The position numbers were made by a program, and so were the translations under genes. A stretch of 64,000 bases of DNA from Alginatibacterium sediminis (lineage in GTDB: Bacteria; Pseudomonadota; Gammaproteobacteria; Enterobacterales; Celerinatantimonadaceae). The stretch is from positions 1-64,000 of the forward strand of contig NZ_RAQO01000013.1 of assembly GCF_003610775.1 (NCBI RefSeq), in the 5' to 3' direction. Numbering within the stretch: position 1 is the first letter of the stretch; each line of letters opens with the position of its first letter. Positions 53,612 through 63,044 of the stretch are shown piece by piece. The notes beneath the pieces are model-generated. The model saw only the letters and a program-made list of their open reading frames with translations, was not told the origin of the DNA and did no database searches.

Positions 53612-55234
53612 TTAACTCTCCACAGCTCGGCCTTTTTGCGGAAATAATCCGCGTGGGCGCTTTTGAATAAACAAAATGATAAAGACCAGCACTAATATCT
53701 TAGATAAGACTGCGCCTACCCATGGCTCAAGCATTTTGTTGAAAATACCGAGGCTTAATCCAGCAACTAAAGTGCCCCATAGATTTCCAACTCCACCAAA
53801 GACAACAACCATAAAACTATCAATGATGTAAGCTTGGCCCATGTTTGGCCCAACGTTGGTAAGTTGAGAGAGTGCAACTCCAGCAACACCAGCAATTCCC
53901 GAACCTAAACCGAAAGTCATCGCGTCGACGCGCTCTGAGCGTACGCCCATTGCTTTAGCCATTTCCCGATTTTGGGATACAGCACGCACCTGCAAACCTA
54001 AGGCGGTTTTCTTCAAAATAAGCACTAACAACACAAAAACAATCATGCAAAACAATAGGATATACAGTCGACTATTGGTGAGTGAAAGCATGGGATTGAC
54101 TTCAAACATGCCGCTCATAAACTCTGGCGTAGCAACGCTGCGGTTTAAGGGCGAAAAGACCGAGCGCACCGCTTGTTGCAAAATCAGGCTAATACCAAAG
54201 GTAGCAAGAAGCGTTTCTAGTGGGCGATTGTATAGGTGGCGTATCACTAATCGCTCAATAATAATGCCGACAATAGCGCTGACCATAAATGCTATAGGAA
54301 TGGATATCAGCAATGACGCTCCCAAGTTATTAGGCATCAGTTGCTGTAGAACGTAAGTTGTATAGGCACCCAGCATGATCAGCTCACCATGGGCCATGTT
54401 GATAACGCCCATCACACCAAATGTAATCGCTAAACCAATCCCTGCGAGTACCAATACACTGCCGAGGCTTAGGCCAAAGTATAAGGTTTCAACCATCGCA
54501 TAACGCTTCTGCGACGCTTGATAATCGGCAATAGATTTATCTATCAAAATGAGTAATTCAGGATCGCTTAATTCTTGTTTCGCCAAATTAAGGGCTTGCA
54601 GCGCTTCTGGTCGTTTAGAGTCGGAAATACGTTCAATGGCAGCACGTTGCGCTCCTTCGTCACTACCGCGTAAATCGATAATCGCTAATGCCAATGCCAG
54701 TACGTCTCGAACTTTAGCATCGCTTTCTTGCTTTATGACGTCTTGGATTAAAGCTTGATGCTCTAAGCTGGCATTGCTGAGTAAATTCTTAGCCGCATCA
54801 AAACGCGTACTAGCGTCATCACTATAGAGGTCAAGGCTTGCCAATTGAGTTCTAAGTTCACTACGAAGCTGGTTATTCACACCAACTTTTTTAAAATCTC
54901 TTTTCTTATTAACAACTATCGTTTCATCACTAAATAGGAAGGGTAAACTAGCTCCCTTTTCTACTTTGCTAGCGTACACAATTTGTTTGGTTTTCTTATG
55001 GAAGTAAACATTGCCCTGCATGAGTTTTTCAAATACAAAACGGGCATTGTCATCGCCGCTTTGCGCAAGCCAAACAATAGCCTCTGATTTTAACGCGTAG
55101 TCCTTTCCAACTAAGCTCTGCTCTACTTCAACTACGTTAGATATCTGAGCCCTAGAAGGCAAACTGACTAACCCAATACAAAGCATTAAAATAAAGAAAC
55201 AACGCCGAATACTTGTACTCATGTACGGCCTCAA
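53612..55234 (-). CDS. urtB: Urea ABC transporter permease UrtB
   Basis: A 540-aa LivH-type permease. A signal peptide (about residues 5-30, ending SRAQ) and a ~210-residue periplasmic region rich in helices precede the ~300-residue membrane domain, which has VMGVINMAHGELIMLGAY and GLGSGIAGVAGVALSQ. The large N-terminal region is a known feature of UrtB and absent from amino-acid LivH, which supports the urea assignment. Confidence 0.94.
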   Translation of the reverse strand: MRPYMSTSIRRCFFILMLCIGLVSLPSRAQISNVVEVEQSLVGKDYALKSEAIVWLAQSGDDNARFVFEKLMQGNVYFHKKTKQIVYASKVEKGASLPFLFSDETIVVNKKRDFKKVGVNNQLRSELRTQLASLDLYSDDASTRFDAAKNLLSNASLEHQALIQDVIKQESDAKVRDVLALALAIIDLRGSDEGAQRAAIERISDSKRPEALQALNLAKQELSDPELLILIDKSIADYQASQKRYAMVETLYFGLSLGSVLVLAGIGLAITFGVMGVINMAHGELIMLGAYTTYVLQQLMPNNLGASLLISIPIAFMVSAIVGIIIERLVIRHLYNRPLETLLATFGISLILQQAVRSVFSPLNRSVATPEFMSGMFEVNPMLSLTNSRLYILLFCMIVFVLLVLILKKTALGLQVRAVSQNREMAKAMGVRSERVDAMTFGLGSGIAGVAGVALSQLTNVGPNMGQAYIIDSFMVVVFGGVGNLWGTLVAGLSLGIFNKMLEPWVGAVLSKILVLVFIILFIQKRPRGLFPQKGRAVES

Positions 55235-55289
55235 AATATGGAATAAATAGAGAGAAGGTGCTTAAGACAACTTAAGCACCTTGGGTGTC

Positions 55290-56585
55290 TTACTCAGTAA
55301 CTTGACCTGAACAGGTCTTGGTTACGACATTAAACGCGCCGCAAGCAAATGGTTTTGCCCAGCTAGAGAACAAGTCGGCTGAACCAGGTAGAAAGTTAGA
55401 CCAGGCGTCTCCGGCTACATCACTGCCCGTCTCCCACACAACTTCAAACTGACCATCATCTTGAATTTCACCAATCAAAACCGGCTTGGTAATGTGGTGG
55501 TTAGCCAGCATGGTTGCGTAGCCGCCAGTTAAGTTAGGAACCGTTACACCAATAATCGCATCTTGAACAGCTTCGGCGTCAGTAGTACCGGCTTTTTCAA
55601 CCGCTTTTACCCACATTTTAAAGCCGATATAGCTTGCTTCCATTGGATCGTTGGTGACACGCTCATCGCTATCAATAAAGCTTTGCCACGCTTCGATAAA
55701 CTCATCGTTTACCTCAGTGTCAACGCTCATAAAGTAGTTCCAAGCCGCTAAATGACCCACCAATGATGAGGTGTCCATACCAGATAACTCTTCTTCACCG
55801 ACAGAAAATGCAACAACAGGGATATCTTCTGCAGATACACCTTGGGCACCAAGCTCTTTATAGAACGGAACATTCGCGTCGCCATTAATCGTTGAAACAA
55901 CCGCGGTTTTCTTACCCGATGCACCGAATTTCTTAATATCAGACACAATTGACTGCCAATCAGAGTGGCCAAACGGTGTGTAGTTGATCATGATGTCTTC
56001 AGCAGCGACACCTTTAGCAACTAGGTAGGCTTCAAGAATTTTGTTTGTTGTGCGTGGATAAACATAGTCAGTTCCAGCAAGAACCCAACGCTCTACACCG
56101 ATATCATTCATCAAATAATCAACAGCGGGGATTGCTTGTTGATTTGGCGCAGCACCTGTATAGAAAATGTTTTTGGATGACTCTTCACCTTCATATTGAA
56201 CCGGGTAGAAAAGAAGACTATCTAGCTCTTCAAATACCGGTAACATCGATTTACGCGACACCGATGTCCAACCGCCAAAAACGACATCAACTTTTTCTTT
56301 TTGAATCAATTCGCGCGCTTTTTCAGCGAATAGAGGCCAATCTGAAGCAGGATCAACAACAACTGCTTCAAGCTGTTTACCTAACAATCCACCAGCTTGG
56401 TTTTGTTCTTCAACCATCATCAAGATGGTGTCTTTAAGTGTGGTTTCACTAATCGCCATCGTCCCTGAGAGCGAATGCAACACGCCGACTTTAATGGTGT
56501 CGTCTGCTGCAACTACATTGAATGACAAGGCCAAAGATGCTGCGAGGCCAGTAACGCTTGCTTTAAATTTTGATGTAGCTTTCAT
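55290..56585 (-). CDS. urtA: Urea ABC transporter substrate-binding protein UrtA
   Basis: A 431-aa periplasmic binding protein. ATG 56585 is chosen over an upstream in-frame start at 56666 because AAGGAG lies 11 bases before it and a normal signal peptide (KATSKFKASVTGLAASLALS...VVA-A) then begins at residue 2; the longer start would also lie upstream of the -12 promoter element. The mature protein begins DTIKVGVLHSLSGTMAISET, typical of UrtA/FmdD proteins. It is the first gene of the urea unit, downstream of a sigma-54 promoter. Confidence 0.95.
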   Translation of the reverse strand: MKATSKFKASVTGLAASLALSFNVVAADDTIKVGVLHSLSGTMAISETTLKDTILMMVEEQNQAGGLLGKQLEAVVVDPASDWPLFAEKARELIQKEKVDVVFGGWTSVSRKSMLPVFEELDSLLFYPVQYEGEESSKNIFYTGAAPNQQAIPAVDYLMNDIGVERWVLAGTDYVYPRTTNKILEAYLVAKGVAAEDIMINYTPFGHSDWQSIVSDIKKFGASGKKTAVVSTINGDANVPFYKELGAQGVSAEDIPVVAFSVGEEELSGMDTSSLVGHLAAWNYFMSVDTEVNDEFIEAWQSFIDSDERVTNDPMEASYIGFKMWVKAVEKAGTTDAEAVQDAIIGVTVPNLTGGYATMLANHHITKPVLIGEIQDDGQFEVVWETGSDVAGDAWSNFLPGSADLFSSWAKPFACGAFNVVTKTCSGQVTE

Positions 56586-56620
56586 GTTGGTTTGAACTCC
56601 TTGTAAACGGTCATGCAAGG

Positions 56621-56640
56621 TGTCGCAAACACTAGGCCAA
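56621..56640 (-). promoter_or_regulatory. Sigma-54 (-24/-12) promoter of urtA
   Basis: On the - strand TTGGCCTAGTGTTTGCG has GG and GC exactly 10 bp apart, matching the TGGCAC-N5-TTGC consensus at TGGC and TTGC. Transcription would start near 56613, about 28 bp before the urtA ATG, leaving room for the AAGGAG ribosome site. Confidence 0.7.
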
Positions 56641-56734
56641 TAATACCAAAGTATTAATTTTTTCATTAAAGCATTGTTTTATAAGATTTATTTTATAGGT
56701 TTTATTTCGATTGATAATTAGGCAATTTTTATTC

Positions 56735-56751
56735 ACCACCAATTTGGTGCG
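56735..56751. promoter_or_regulatory. NtrC-binding-site candidate, promoter-proximal
   Basis: ACCACCA-ATT-TGGTGCG matches TGCACCA-N3-TGGTGCA at 11 of 14 positions (5 and 6 per half). Its centre is about 130 bp upstream of the predicted start of transcription, a normal distance for an enhancer of sigma-54 promoters. Confidence 0.65.
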
Positions 56752-56765
56752 CACAGAAATGCATT

Positions 56766-56782
56766 AGCACCAGATTGGAGCA
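56766..56782. promoter_or_regulatory. NtrC-binding-site candidate, promoter-distal
   Basis: AGCACCA-GAT-TGGAGCA matches the NtrC consensus at 12 of 14 positions. The centre is 31 bp from the first site, i.e. three helical turns, as between the paired NtrC sites of E. coli glnA. Confidence 0.65.
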
Positions 56783-57028
56783 AACAATATTTGATTTCAG
56801 AATTACGCACCAAAATCATGCGCGCTAGCATTTATAACTGGCCCAAGCTGCAATGCCAGCCAATTGAACTGCCGCATTGATTTAGTGGAAACTAATGCAA
56901 GGCTAGGGTGACGCAAACTAGACTTACATCTCGTAAGGTGTATCGATTGAGGTTTTGTGCGAACACCACTTAAGGCTATCGAGATAATTGTAACCATCCT
57001 TGGCGTTAATTCAAATGTGCTGTTCGCA

Positions 57029-57445
57029 CTAGTTCAGGACCGTATAACCACGACCAGTCATGCAGTTACGTACAACTTGCTCTTGCTCAGCTTGGAAGTT
57101 ATCGGCAACTCGACGCCTGTCGCTACCACGAGATAACACGCCGGCTCCCATACCAATAGCGGCGCCAGTTTTAGCGCCTTCAGTGCCTGACCCACCAGCA
57201 ATGGCCTTGCCAGCCGCTCCAATCGCAGCCCCTTTTGCAGCTCCGCTTACAGCCCCACCACGAGTAGCGGCTTCTTGCTCAACCTGCAGGGACATTTGAG
57301 TGCATTCGTGCATGTCAGCAGCATACTCACGCTCATCAACGCCTTTTCGGTCAACTATAATCGTTGCGGAAGCAAGCGAGCTAAATAGAGATAAAACTAG
57401 GATAGAAGTAAATTTGAACACGGCGAACCTCAAACATTCATTCAT
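57029..57445 (-). CDS. Secreted glycine-zipper protein
   Basis: A 138-aa protein (130 if the GTG at 57421, preceded by GAGG, is used). A signal peptide ending LASA-T is followed by a short polar part and a glycine/alanine zipper (about residues 62-105: GGAVSGAAKGAAIGAAGKA) and a polar C-terminus with a conserved Cys (RNCMTGRGY). Glycine zippers insert into or span membranes, as in outer-membrane Lpp-like and Rcs-inducing proteins. Function is unknown. Confidence 0.78.
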   Translation of the reverse strand: MNECLRFAVFKFTSILVLSLFSSLASATIIVDRKGVDEREYAADMHECTQMSLQVEQEAATRGGAVSGAAKGAAIGAAGKAIAGGSGTEGAKTGAAIGMGAGVLSRGSDRRRVADNFQAEQEQVVRNCMTGRGYTVLN

Positions 57446-57548
57446 CCGTGACTTTACACCCAGCTCCTTGATGCTGAGGTGCCTTTAAATACGTTGGTAT
57501 ACGTAAACTACGCTTACCTCGCTTGAATCGTACCTTGCTAAACATAAG

Positions 57549-57575
57549 CAAGCAGCGCAATTATAGCGCTGCTTG
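57549..57575 (-). terminator. Terminator after the aromatic aminotransferase
   Basis: CAAGCAGCGC pairs perfectly with GCGCTGCTTG over a 7-nt loop. The stem is G+C rich and lies about 33 bp past the aminotransferase stop on the - strand, followed by a short T-rich stretch. Confidence 0.6.
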
Positions 57576-57607
57576 TCTAATTGTAGTAATTACTTTACTT
57601 ATATTTA

Positions 57608-58792
57608 CTAAGCACCAACAGCAACGAAAGCTTCAACAACTTGTTGGACATCCGCTTCAAGCAAACCAGCAATATTCATCCGTCCGTCGCCAACCATATA
57701 AATAGCGTGATCATCACGCAAACAGTCTATTTGCTTAGGTGTTAGCCCTGTGACTGAAAACATACCTTTGTGTAAAGCGATATAATCAAATCGGTTTGAG
57801 TTTGTCGCTTGATTAAGCGCATCTCGTAACGTTGTTCGCAACGACAAAATACGTTGATTCATAACATCGAGTTCTTCTCGCCAATTGGCTGTCAACCTTT
57901 CAGTCCCAAGAATATGCGCCACACATGCAGCGCCCCAGTCTGGCGGCATGGTGTAGGTTTTTCTCGATAAAGACATCAAGTTTGCCTTAGCGTTTTGTGC
58001 CTGTTCGATTGACGGTGATATAACACAAGCCATACCAGTACGCTCGCGATACAAACCGAAATTTTTTGAACAACTAGCAGTAATTAACATCTCGTCGCAA
58101 ACTTCAGATAATAAACGCAGGCCATAGGCATCCTCGTCTAATCCGTCGCCAAAACCTTGGTAAGCAATATCAATGAAAGGCAAAAATCCGCATTTGGGCG
58201 CAAGCTGCGCTATTTGTTGCCAAGCTTGCTTAGACAGATCTGCACCGGTTGGATTGTGGCAGCAGCCATGTAGTAAAACCACGTCATCGCTACCCAAACC
58301 AGCTAAACACTCAAGCATAGCCTGCTCTTTTACTTGCTTCGTTTGAGCATCAAAGTATGGGTAGTACGCAACGTTAAGACCGGCTGCTTCCATAATCGGA
58401 TGATGGTTTACATAACTAGGATCACTGAGCCAAACCGTTGCATTGGGTTTTGCCTGTTTAATCAAATCCGCCAATAAACGTAAGCCTCCACTAGCGCCTG
58501 GGGTTTGGATAGTCGCGGCTCGAGCCATGGCATTGGTGTTATTAAGCAATAAGGTCTGCATAGCTATATTAAAGGACTCGTTACCGGCTAAACCGACGTA
58601 GCCTTTGCTTTCTTGTTGAGCAAACAAATACTCTTGGGCGGCGCTAACACTCTTCATAATAGGGGTTTTACCCAAAGCATCTCGATAGACACCAATGCCC
58701 AGATCGACCTTATTAGGCCGCGTATCTTGGCGAAATGCTACAGTTAGCGAGAGTATTGGGTCTGCTTTGGCGACCGGTAGAGATTCAAACAT
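57608..58792 (-). CDS. tyrB: Aspartate/aromatic aminotransferase
   Basis: A 394-aa class I PLP enzyme that transaminates aromatic amino acids or aspartate with 2-oxoglutarate. The PLP lysine is K243 (SCSKNFGLYRERTG), with HNPTGAD near 179-185. ATG 58792 has GAGGA upstream and gives the family start MFESLPVAKADPIL; the open frame extends to 58990 with no homologous sequence. TyrB and AspC cannot be told apart by eye, so the substrate range is uncertain. Confidence 0.88.
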   Translation of the reverse strand: MFESLPVAKADPILSLTVAFRQDTRPNKVDLGIGVYRDALGKTPIMKSVSAAQEYLFAQQESKGYVGLAGNESFNIAMQTLLLNNTNAMARAATIQTPGASGGLRLLADLIKQAKPNATVWLSDPSYVNHHPIMEAAGLNVAYYPYFDAQTKQVKEQAMLECLAGLGSDDVVLLHGCCHNPTGADLSKQAWQQIAQLAPKCGFLPFIDIAYQGFGDGLDEDAYGLRLLSEVCDEMLITASCSKNFGLYRERTGMACVISPSIEQAQNAKANLMSLSRKTYTMPPDWGAACVAHILGTERLTANWREELDVMNQRILSLRTTLRDALNQATNSNRFDYIALHKGMFSVTGLTPKQIDCLRDDHAIYMVGDGRMNIAGLLEADVQQVVEAFVAVGA

Positions 58793-59036
58793 CAAAAGTC
58801 CTCTTTTCGAAAGATATAACAATCTTATCAGCCCACTGCCACAAGGCGTATACAAAATATGAATTCTTTGGAGTAAATCTTTCGATTCGCAGTCATTTTC
58901 CAAAACATTCACAATACCAATGTTCAGGCTGTGGGCTTTCTCACTGTTTTGACCTAGAGCTAAAGATAACTTAACCTTTAGCTTGTTCAAAAATCAAAGC
59001 ACCTATTCTTAAATTACTGCGTCACGGAGCATTGCA

Positions 59037-60041
59037 TTGTCTAACCCGCCCAGCTACAAACTCCCTTCTCCAATCCGAGTCGCCACTATTGGCGGAGGAA
59101 CAGGACAATTTGTATTGTTGTCGGGTTTACGCGATGTGGAACAGCTTTACATTAGCGCGATTGTATCAATGACTGATAGTGGTGGCAGCACCGGTCGATT
59201 ACGCGACGAGCTGGGAATTTTACCCCCCGGTGATATTCTAAAATGTGTGTTAGCCCTATCACCCTATCGAGAAATGGCTCGCGATTTATTACTTAAGCGT
59301 TTTACTAAGGGCAAGCGCCTGGTCGGACACAACGCTGGCAATATGTTGCTTACTATGTTGTCCCAATACAGTGGTTCGTTTTCAGAAGGGATTCATGGCT
59401 TAGCTGAGCTACTCAATGCAAAAGGTGAAATATTGCCGGTGACCGTTGACAAGTCGACACTTGTTGCGGAATTAACCAGTGGAGAGCGGATATTTGGGGA
59501 AAGCGCAATTGATATTCCCCGCGGAAATCAGCGAGAAAAAATCTCCAACGTTTTTTTAGTGCCCCATCATGCCGACCAAGTACGAGTTTACCCAACAGTG
59601 ATTGAGCGTATTAGTAACGTAAACGCCATCATCCTTGGGCCCGGCGATCTATTTACCAGTATTATTCCAAACCTATTGGTACCAGGGGTAAAAGAAGCGC
59701 TAATTAATAGCCCCGCAAAGCTGATTTATGTCAGTAATATTATGACCAAATTTGGTGAAACCCATGGCTTTAGGCTTGAAGCGTTTATTGAGGCCTTAGA
59801 GCATTACATCGGCCGAGCCATAGACATCATTGTACTTAATAATGAACCAGCTGATCCCGACATATTAGAGCGTTATCAAGTACAGCAAGCGCGAATGGTC
59901 ACCGTTGATGATATCAATCAACTTAAAGCTAACTATCAAGTCATAGAAGCACCATTACTAGACCAAGATGGCGGGATCATCCGTCACGATAGCGATAAAC
60001 TTAGCCAAGCCTTGTTACCATTGTTGGCCTCAAGTTTATAA
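59037..60041 (+). CDS. yvcK: YvcK/CofD-like uridine-diphosphate-sugar-binding protein
   Basis: A 334-aa cytoplasmic protein of the YvcK/GlnK-like (CofD fold) family. Nucleotide-binding motifs GGGTGQFVLLSGLRD and MTDSGGSTGRLRDE are intact. B. subtilis YvcK is needed for gluconeogenic growth and wall integrity; the proteobacterial role is less clear. TTG 59037 has GGAG eight bases upstream. It is divergent from tyrB across 244 bp. Confidence 0.87.
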   Translation: MSNPPSYKLPSPIRVATIGGGTGQFVLLSGLRDVEQLYISAIVSMTDSGGSTGRLRDELGILPPGDILKCVLALSPYREMARDLLLKRFTKGKRLVGHNAGNMLLTMLSQYSGSFSEGIHGLAELLNAKGEILPVTVDKSTLVAELTSGERIFGESAIDIPRGNQREKISNVFLVPHHADQVRVYPTVIERISNVNAIILGPGDLFTSIIPNLLVPGVKEALINSPAKLIYVSNIMTKFGETHGFRLEAFIEALEHYIGRAIDIIVLNNEPADPDILERYQVQQARMVTVDDINQLKANYQVIEAPLLDQDGGIIRHDSDKLSQALLPLLASSL

Positions 60042-60532
60042 CTTTGTAGGGAATTACAGACTTTAGTTTCGAACGAAAATTTTTATTACTAGAGAATTTT
60101 GAACTGAACCAAAGGCAGAATATGTAAGCTAAAGGCGGTTTCAATATACTCGACACAAGCAATCGTAGTTGCCGCATATACGATCAACATTAGATAAAAC
60201 TTCGACTATTTTGAGCAGCAAAGGCTTATGGGTATCAGGAAGTGTAATAGGGAAATTCATAGTTTACCTATTTCTAGATTGTTAGAGCTGCGAGAGCTAG
60301 TGCGTTAAATTAGCGCAGCATTACAACTTATCTAAATACTTAAAAACTATCAATACACCTCGTAAACAGCCTATAACTTGTTGCAAAGCCATAATTGGTA
60401 CTGTTTTCAGAACGCAGACAATATTGACCTTCGGCTACAAACTTGTCATTGAACCGTCGCTATCGACCAATATCCTATTGCTCTGCAAAACTCTAAGGAT
60501 TTAGCACCCAGCTGTTAGATGTCTTTTGGCCA
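60042..60532. other. Intergenic stretch between yvcK and kefC
   Basis: About 490 bp without a supported gene. A 17-bp near-perfect dyad TGCGTTAAATTAGCGCA lies at 60301-60317 inside a wider stem (GCTGCG 60287-60292 with CGCAGC 60314-60319). A 39-codon frame with AGG upstream lies on the - strand (60141-60260, starting MNFPITLPDTHKPLLLKIVE); it has no recognised homologue and may be a gene remnant. Confidence 0.4.
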
Positions 60533-62419
60533 TTAGCGCGAGGTTTTATTATGCTTGTGGCCCGCCAATAAACTGCGAGCTGAGCGTCCGGTTTCTTTCA
60601 CTGGCATTTCAGTTTCAAAGGCGTGGTCTTCTTTCTCCACTCGAGCTGTTAAATCATCGTCTTGCAATAAGGCGTTTAGCCAGTTTCGCGCATCCATGGA
60701 GCGACTAACACGTTGCCGCTCTTCATCATTTTGCCCCACCGACTCGCTTAGTAAACCTTGATCGTAGCGTTTAAAAACTTGCCCAGCTCTAAAGGCCTGA
60801 TTTGCCCTATACCCCAATAGTTCTAAAGCTTTAACCCCTAATGCGACCGATGATTCAAAGGTTTCACGTATGCAGTAATCGATACCGGCAGCCTCTAATT
60901 GACGGGCATGCTTTCGATCGATTGCGCGTGCAATAATTTGTAAATTAGGAAAGTGCCGTTTAGCTAAACTTACCACTTGTAAGGTGCTCTCAGGGTCGTC
61001 TAATGCAACCACTAACAGCTTAGCGTCCTCAGCGCCGGCGGAGATTAGCAAGTCTAAACGAGTTGCTTCGCCATAGAACACGGTGTAATTAAACTTGCGC
61101 AGCGTTTCTATCTGACTGGCGTCATGCTCCAGGATTGTGGTTCCAATATCGTAGCCGTGAAGCAAGCGTCCAACAATTTGTCCAAAACGTCCAAAACCAG
61201 CAATAATAACTGGGTTGCTTTCATCGATGTGGTCGGCTTCGCGCTTGATATCACTAGTAAATCTCGGGGCGAGGAATTTGTCATAAACAATCAATGCAAT
61301 TGGGGTCAGTAGCATCGATAAAGTCACGACCAATACCAACAGCTGCAATAGGGCCAGATCGATAACTTGATAACTCAAGGCAGCGCCAGCAAGCACAAAA
61401 GCAAATTCTCCCCCCTGCGCAAGGGTGACCGAGAAGTAACTATTATGACGTTTCGAAAATCCAAAAATAAGACCAACGACGTATAGGATCAGCAATTTTC
61501 CTAGCATCAGGATGCAAACACAGGCGGCAATCAATACTGGCTGAAACCACAACAAGTCAAAGTTAATCCCAGCTCCTATTGAGATAAAAAATAAACCTAA
61601 AAGCAATCCTTTAAATGGCTCAATGTCAGATTCGATCTCATGTCGGTATTCACAGTCAGCTAAAACTAAACCCGCTAAAAATGCGCCAAGAGCCGGTGAT
61701 AAGCCAGCCCATGTCATCGCCAACGACACCCCGACTACAACCGCAAGTGCACTTGCAACAAAGAGCTCCCTTGAACCGGTTTTAGCCACAAATCGAAACA
61801 AATGACGCAGTACATAGTGACCACCAACCACAATACCTGCAATCACAGCCGTCACTTGTATCGCTTGAGATATACCGCTTGTACTATTACTTAATTCGCC
61901 ACTTTGAGTCGATAACAAGGGTAAAATTGCGAGCATAGGAATAACGGCAATGTCTTGAAATAGTAAAACTGCAAAAATCTTTCGCCCTACAATTGTTTTT
62001 AGTTGTCCTTTCTCTTGCAAACTTTGCAATACGATTGCTGTTGAACTCAAGGCCAAAATCATACCCAGACTTAAAGCTTCCCTCCAGTCCATGCCAAAGC
62101 CAAGTCCTAAGGCCATAAACATCAATAAAGTAAGGCCTACTTGAGCACCTCCATAACCCATGATTGGCAAGCGCATTCGATATAACAGTTTTGGATTCAG
62201 TTCTAATCCAATAAGAAATAGCATCATTACAACGCCAAACTCAGCAACGTGCATAACGTCGCTTTGATTCCCGACAAAATTGAGCACGAATGGACCAATT
62301 AGGATCCCAGCTAATAAATAGCCTAAAACAGAGCCAAAACCTAAGCGCTTGGCAACAGGCACAGCAATAATCGTTGCTGCCAAATAGACAAAGGCGTCCA
62401 GCAATACATTATGCTCCAT
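60533..62419 (-). CDS. kefC: Glutathione-regulated K+ efflux antiporter (KefB/KefC type)
   Basis: A 628-aa CPA2 antiporter with twelve or so membrane segments (residues 5-385) and a cytoplasmic RCK N-domain (VIIAGFGRFGQIVGRLLH) with a glutathione-sensing region FYGEATRLDLL. ATG 62419 is chosen because GAGGTGG lies three bases before it; a longer frame to 62464 falls inside kefF. Kef systems acidify the cytoplasm during electrophile attack. The pairing with a KefF-like ancillary protein supports the call; KefB versus KefC cannot be decided. Confidence 0.92.
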   Translation of the reverse strand: MEHNVLLDAFVYLAATIIAVPVAKRLGFGSVLGYLLAGILIGPFVLNFVGNQSDVMHVAEFGVVMMLFLIGLELNPKLLYRMRLPIMGYGGAQVGLTLLMFMALGLGFGMDWREALSLGMILALSSTAIVLQSLQEKGQLKTIVGRKIFAVLLFQDIAVIPMLAILPLLSTQSGELSNSTSGISQAIQVTAVIAGIVVGGHYVLRHLFRFVAKTGSRELFVASALAVVVGVSLAMTWAGLSPALGAFLAGLVLADCEYRHEIESDIEPFKGLLLGLFFISIGAGINFDLLWFQPVLIAACVCILMLGKLLILYVVGLIFGFSKRHNSYFSVTLAQGGEFAFVLAGAALSYQVIDLALLQLLVLVVTLSMLLTPIALIVYDKFLAPRFTSDIKREADHIDESNPVIIAGFGRFGQIVGRLLHGYDIGTTILEHDASQIETLRKFNYTVFYGEATRLDLLISAGAEDAKLLVVALDDPESTLQVVSLAKRHFPNLQIIARAIDRKHARQLEAAGIDYCIRETFESSVALGVKALELLGYRANQAFRAGQVFKRYDQGLLSESVGQNDEERQRVSRSMDARNWLNALLQDDDLTARVEKEDHAFETEMPVKETGRSARSLLAGHKHNKTSR

Positions 62420-63044
62420 GACCACCTCGCGCGTGTTTATCCCAGGGAATATGATGTTCTTCAAGCTGATTCAAAAAGGTCGCTTCGTGTATCTCGGCCT
62501 CGGGATAGCTGCCCTCGGAGAGCCCGATAAGTAGCTGTTTATAGAGCTGTGATTTGCGTTGTAAACGATCCTTTGAAGCTCGTTTATGGATGCCGTCGAG
62601 CACAAATGGCGGTAAAAAACGCATACCGCAAATTTTAGCCGTTTGACGAAACGGCAAAAAGAATTGAATCAAAGGATACTCGTTGTAACCATCGATGTTG
62701 TAAGAACTAAAGCTTCCGCCACAACTAACGCTACATAACCAATCTTTGCCTTGTAAAGCGGTTGCGTTTTCGCCATAGGCAAAGCCATATTCAAGCACTA
62801 AGTCTGTCCATTCATGGACAATGGCCGGGCAGGAATACCAATAAAATGGGTACTGAAATACGATAATGTCATGATCTTGTAGCAATGCCTGCTCTCGTGC
62901 AACGTCAATAAATGAATCAGGGTAGACCTGATACAAATCATGGACCGTTACATTATCTAATCCTTGGGCGGCCTTAAGCAATGAGGCATTGGCTGTAGAT
63001 TTTTGCAGCGCTGGGTGCGCCAAAATCAACAAAATTCGTTTCAT
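62409..63044 (-). CDS. kefF: KefF/KefG-type NAD(P)H oxidoreductase, antiporter ancillary
   Basis: A 211-aa flavodoxin-fold quinone reductase. ILAHPALQKSTANASLL and FQYPFYWYSCPAIVHEW are typical of KefF/KefG/MdaB. Such proteins bind Kef and are required for full K+ efflux. The last 11 bp overlap the antiporter gene, giving the same gene order as kefF-kefC and kefG-kefB in E. coli. Confidence 0.92.
   Translation of the reverse strand: MKRILLILAHPALQKSTANASLLKAAQGLDNVTVHDLYQVYPDSFIDVAREQALLQDHDIIVFQYPFYWYSCPAIVHEWTDLVLEYGFAYGENATALQGKDWLCSVSCGGSFSSYNIDGYNEYPLIQFFLPFRQTAKICGMRFLPPFVLDGIHKRASKDRLQRKSQLYKQLLIGLSEGSYPEAEIHEATFLNQLEEHHIPWDKHARGGHGA

Larger units (their letters stand above)
56586..57028. 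other. Regulatory region upstream of the urea unit
   Basis: A 443-bp gap with no gene. From left to right it carries the leader of urtA, a -12/-24 element at 56621-56640, and NtrC-like dyads at 56735-56751 and 56766-56782, with a weaker half-site pair near 56806-56822. The rest, up to the glycine-zipper gene, shows nothing recognisable. Confidence 0.6.

Noticed and set aside
58793-58990. N-terminal extension of the aminotransferase to 58990
   Set aside because: The extra 66 residues are not family-like, and GAGGA directly precedes ATG 58792.
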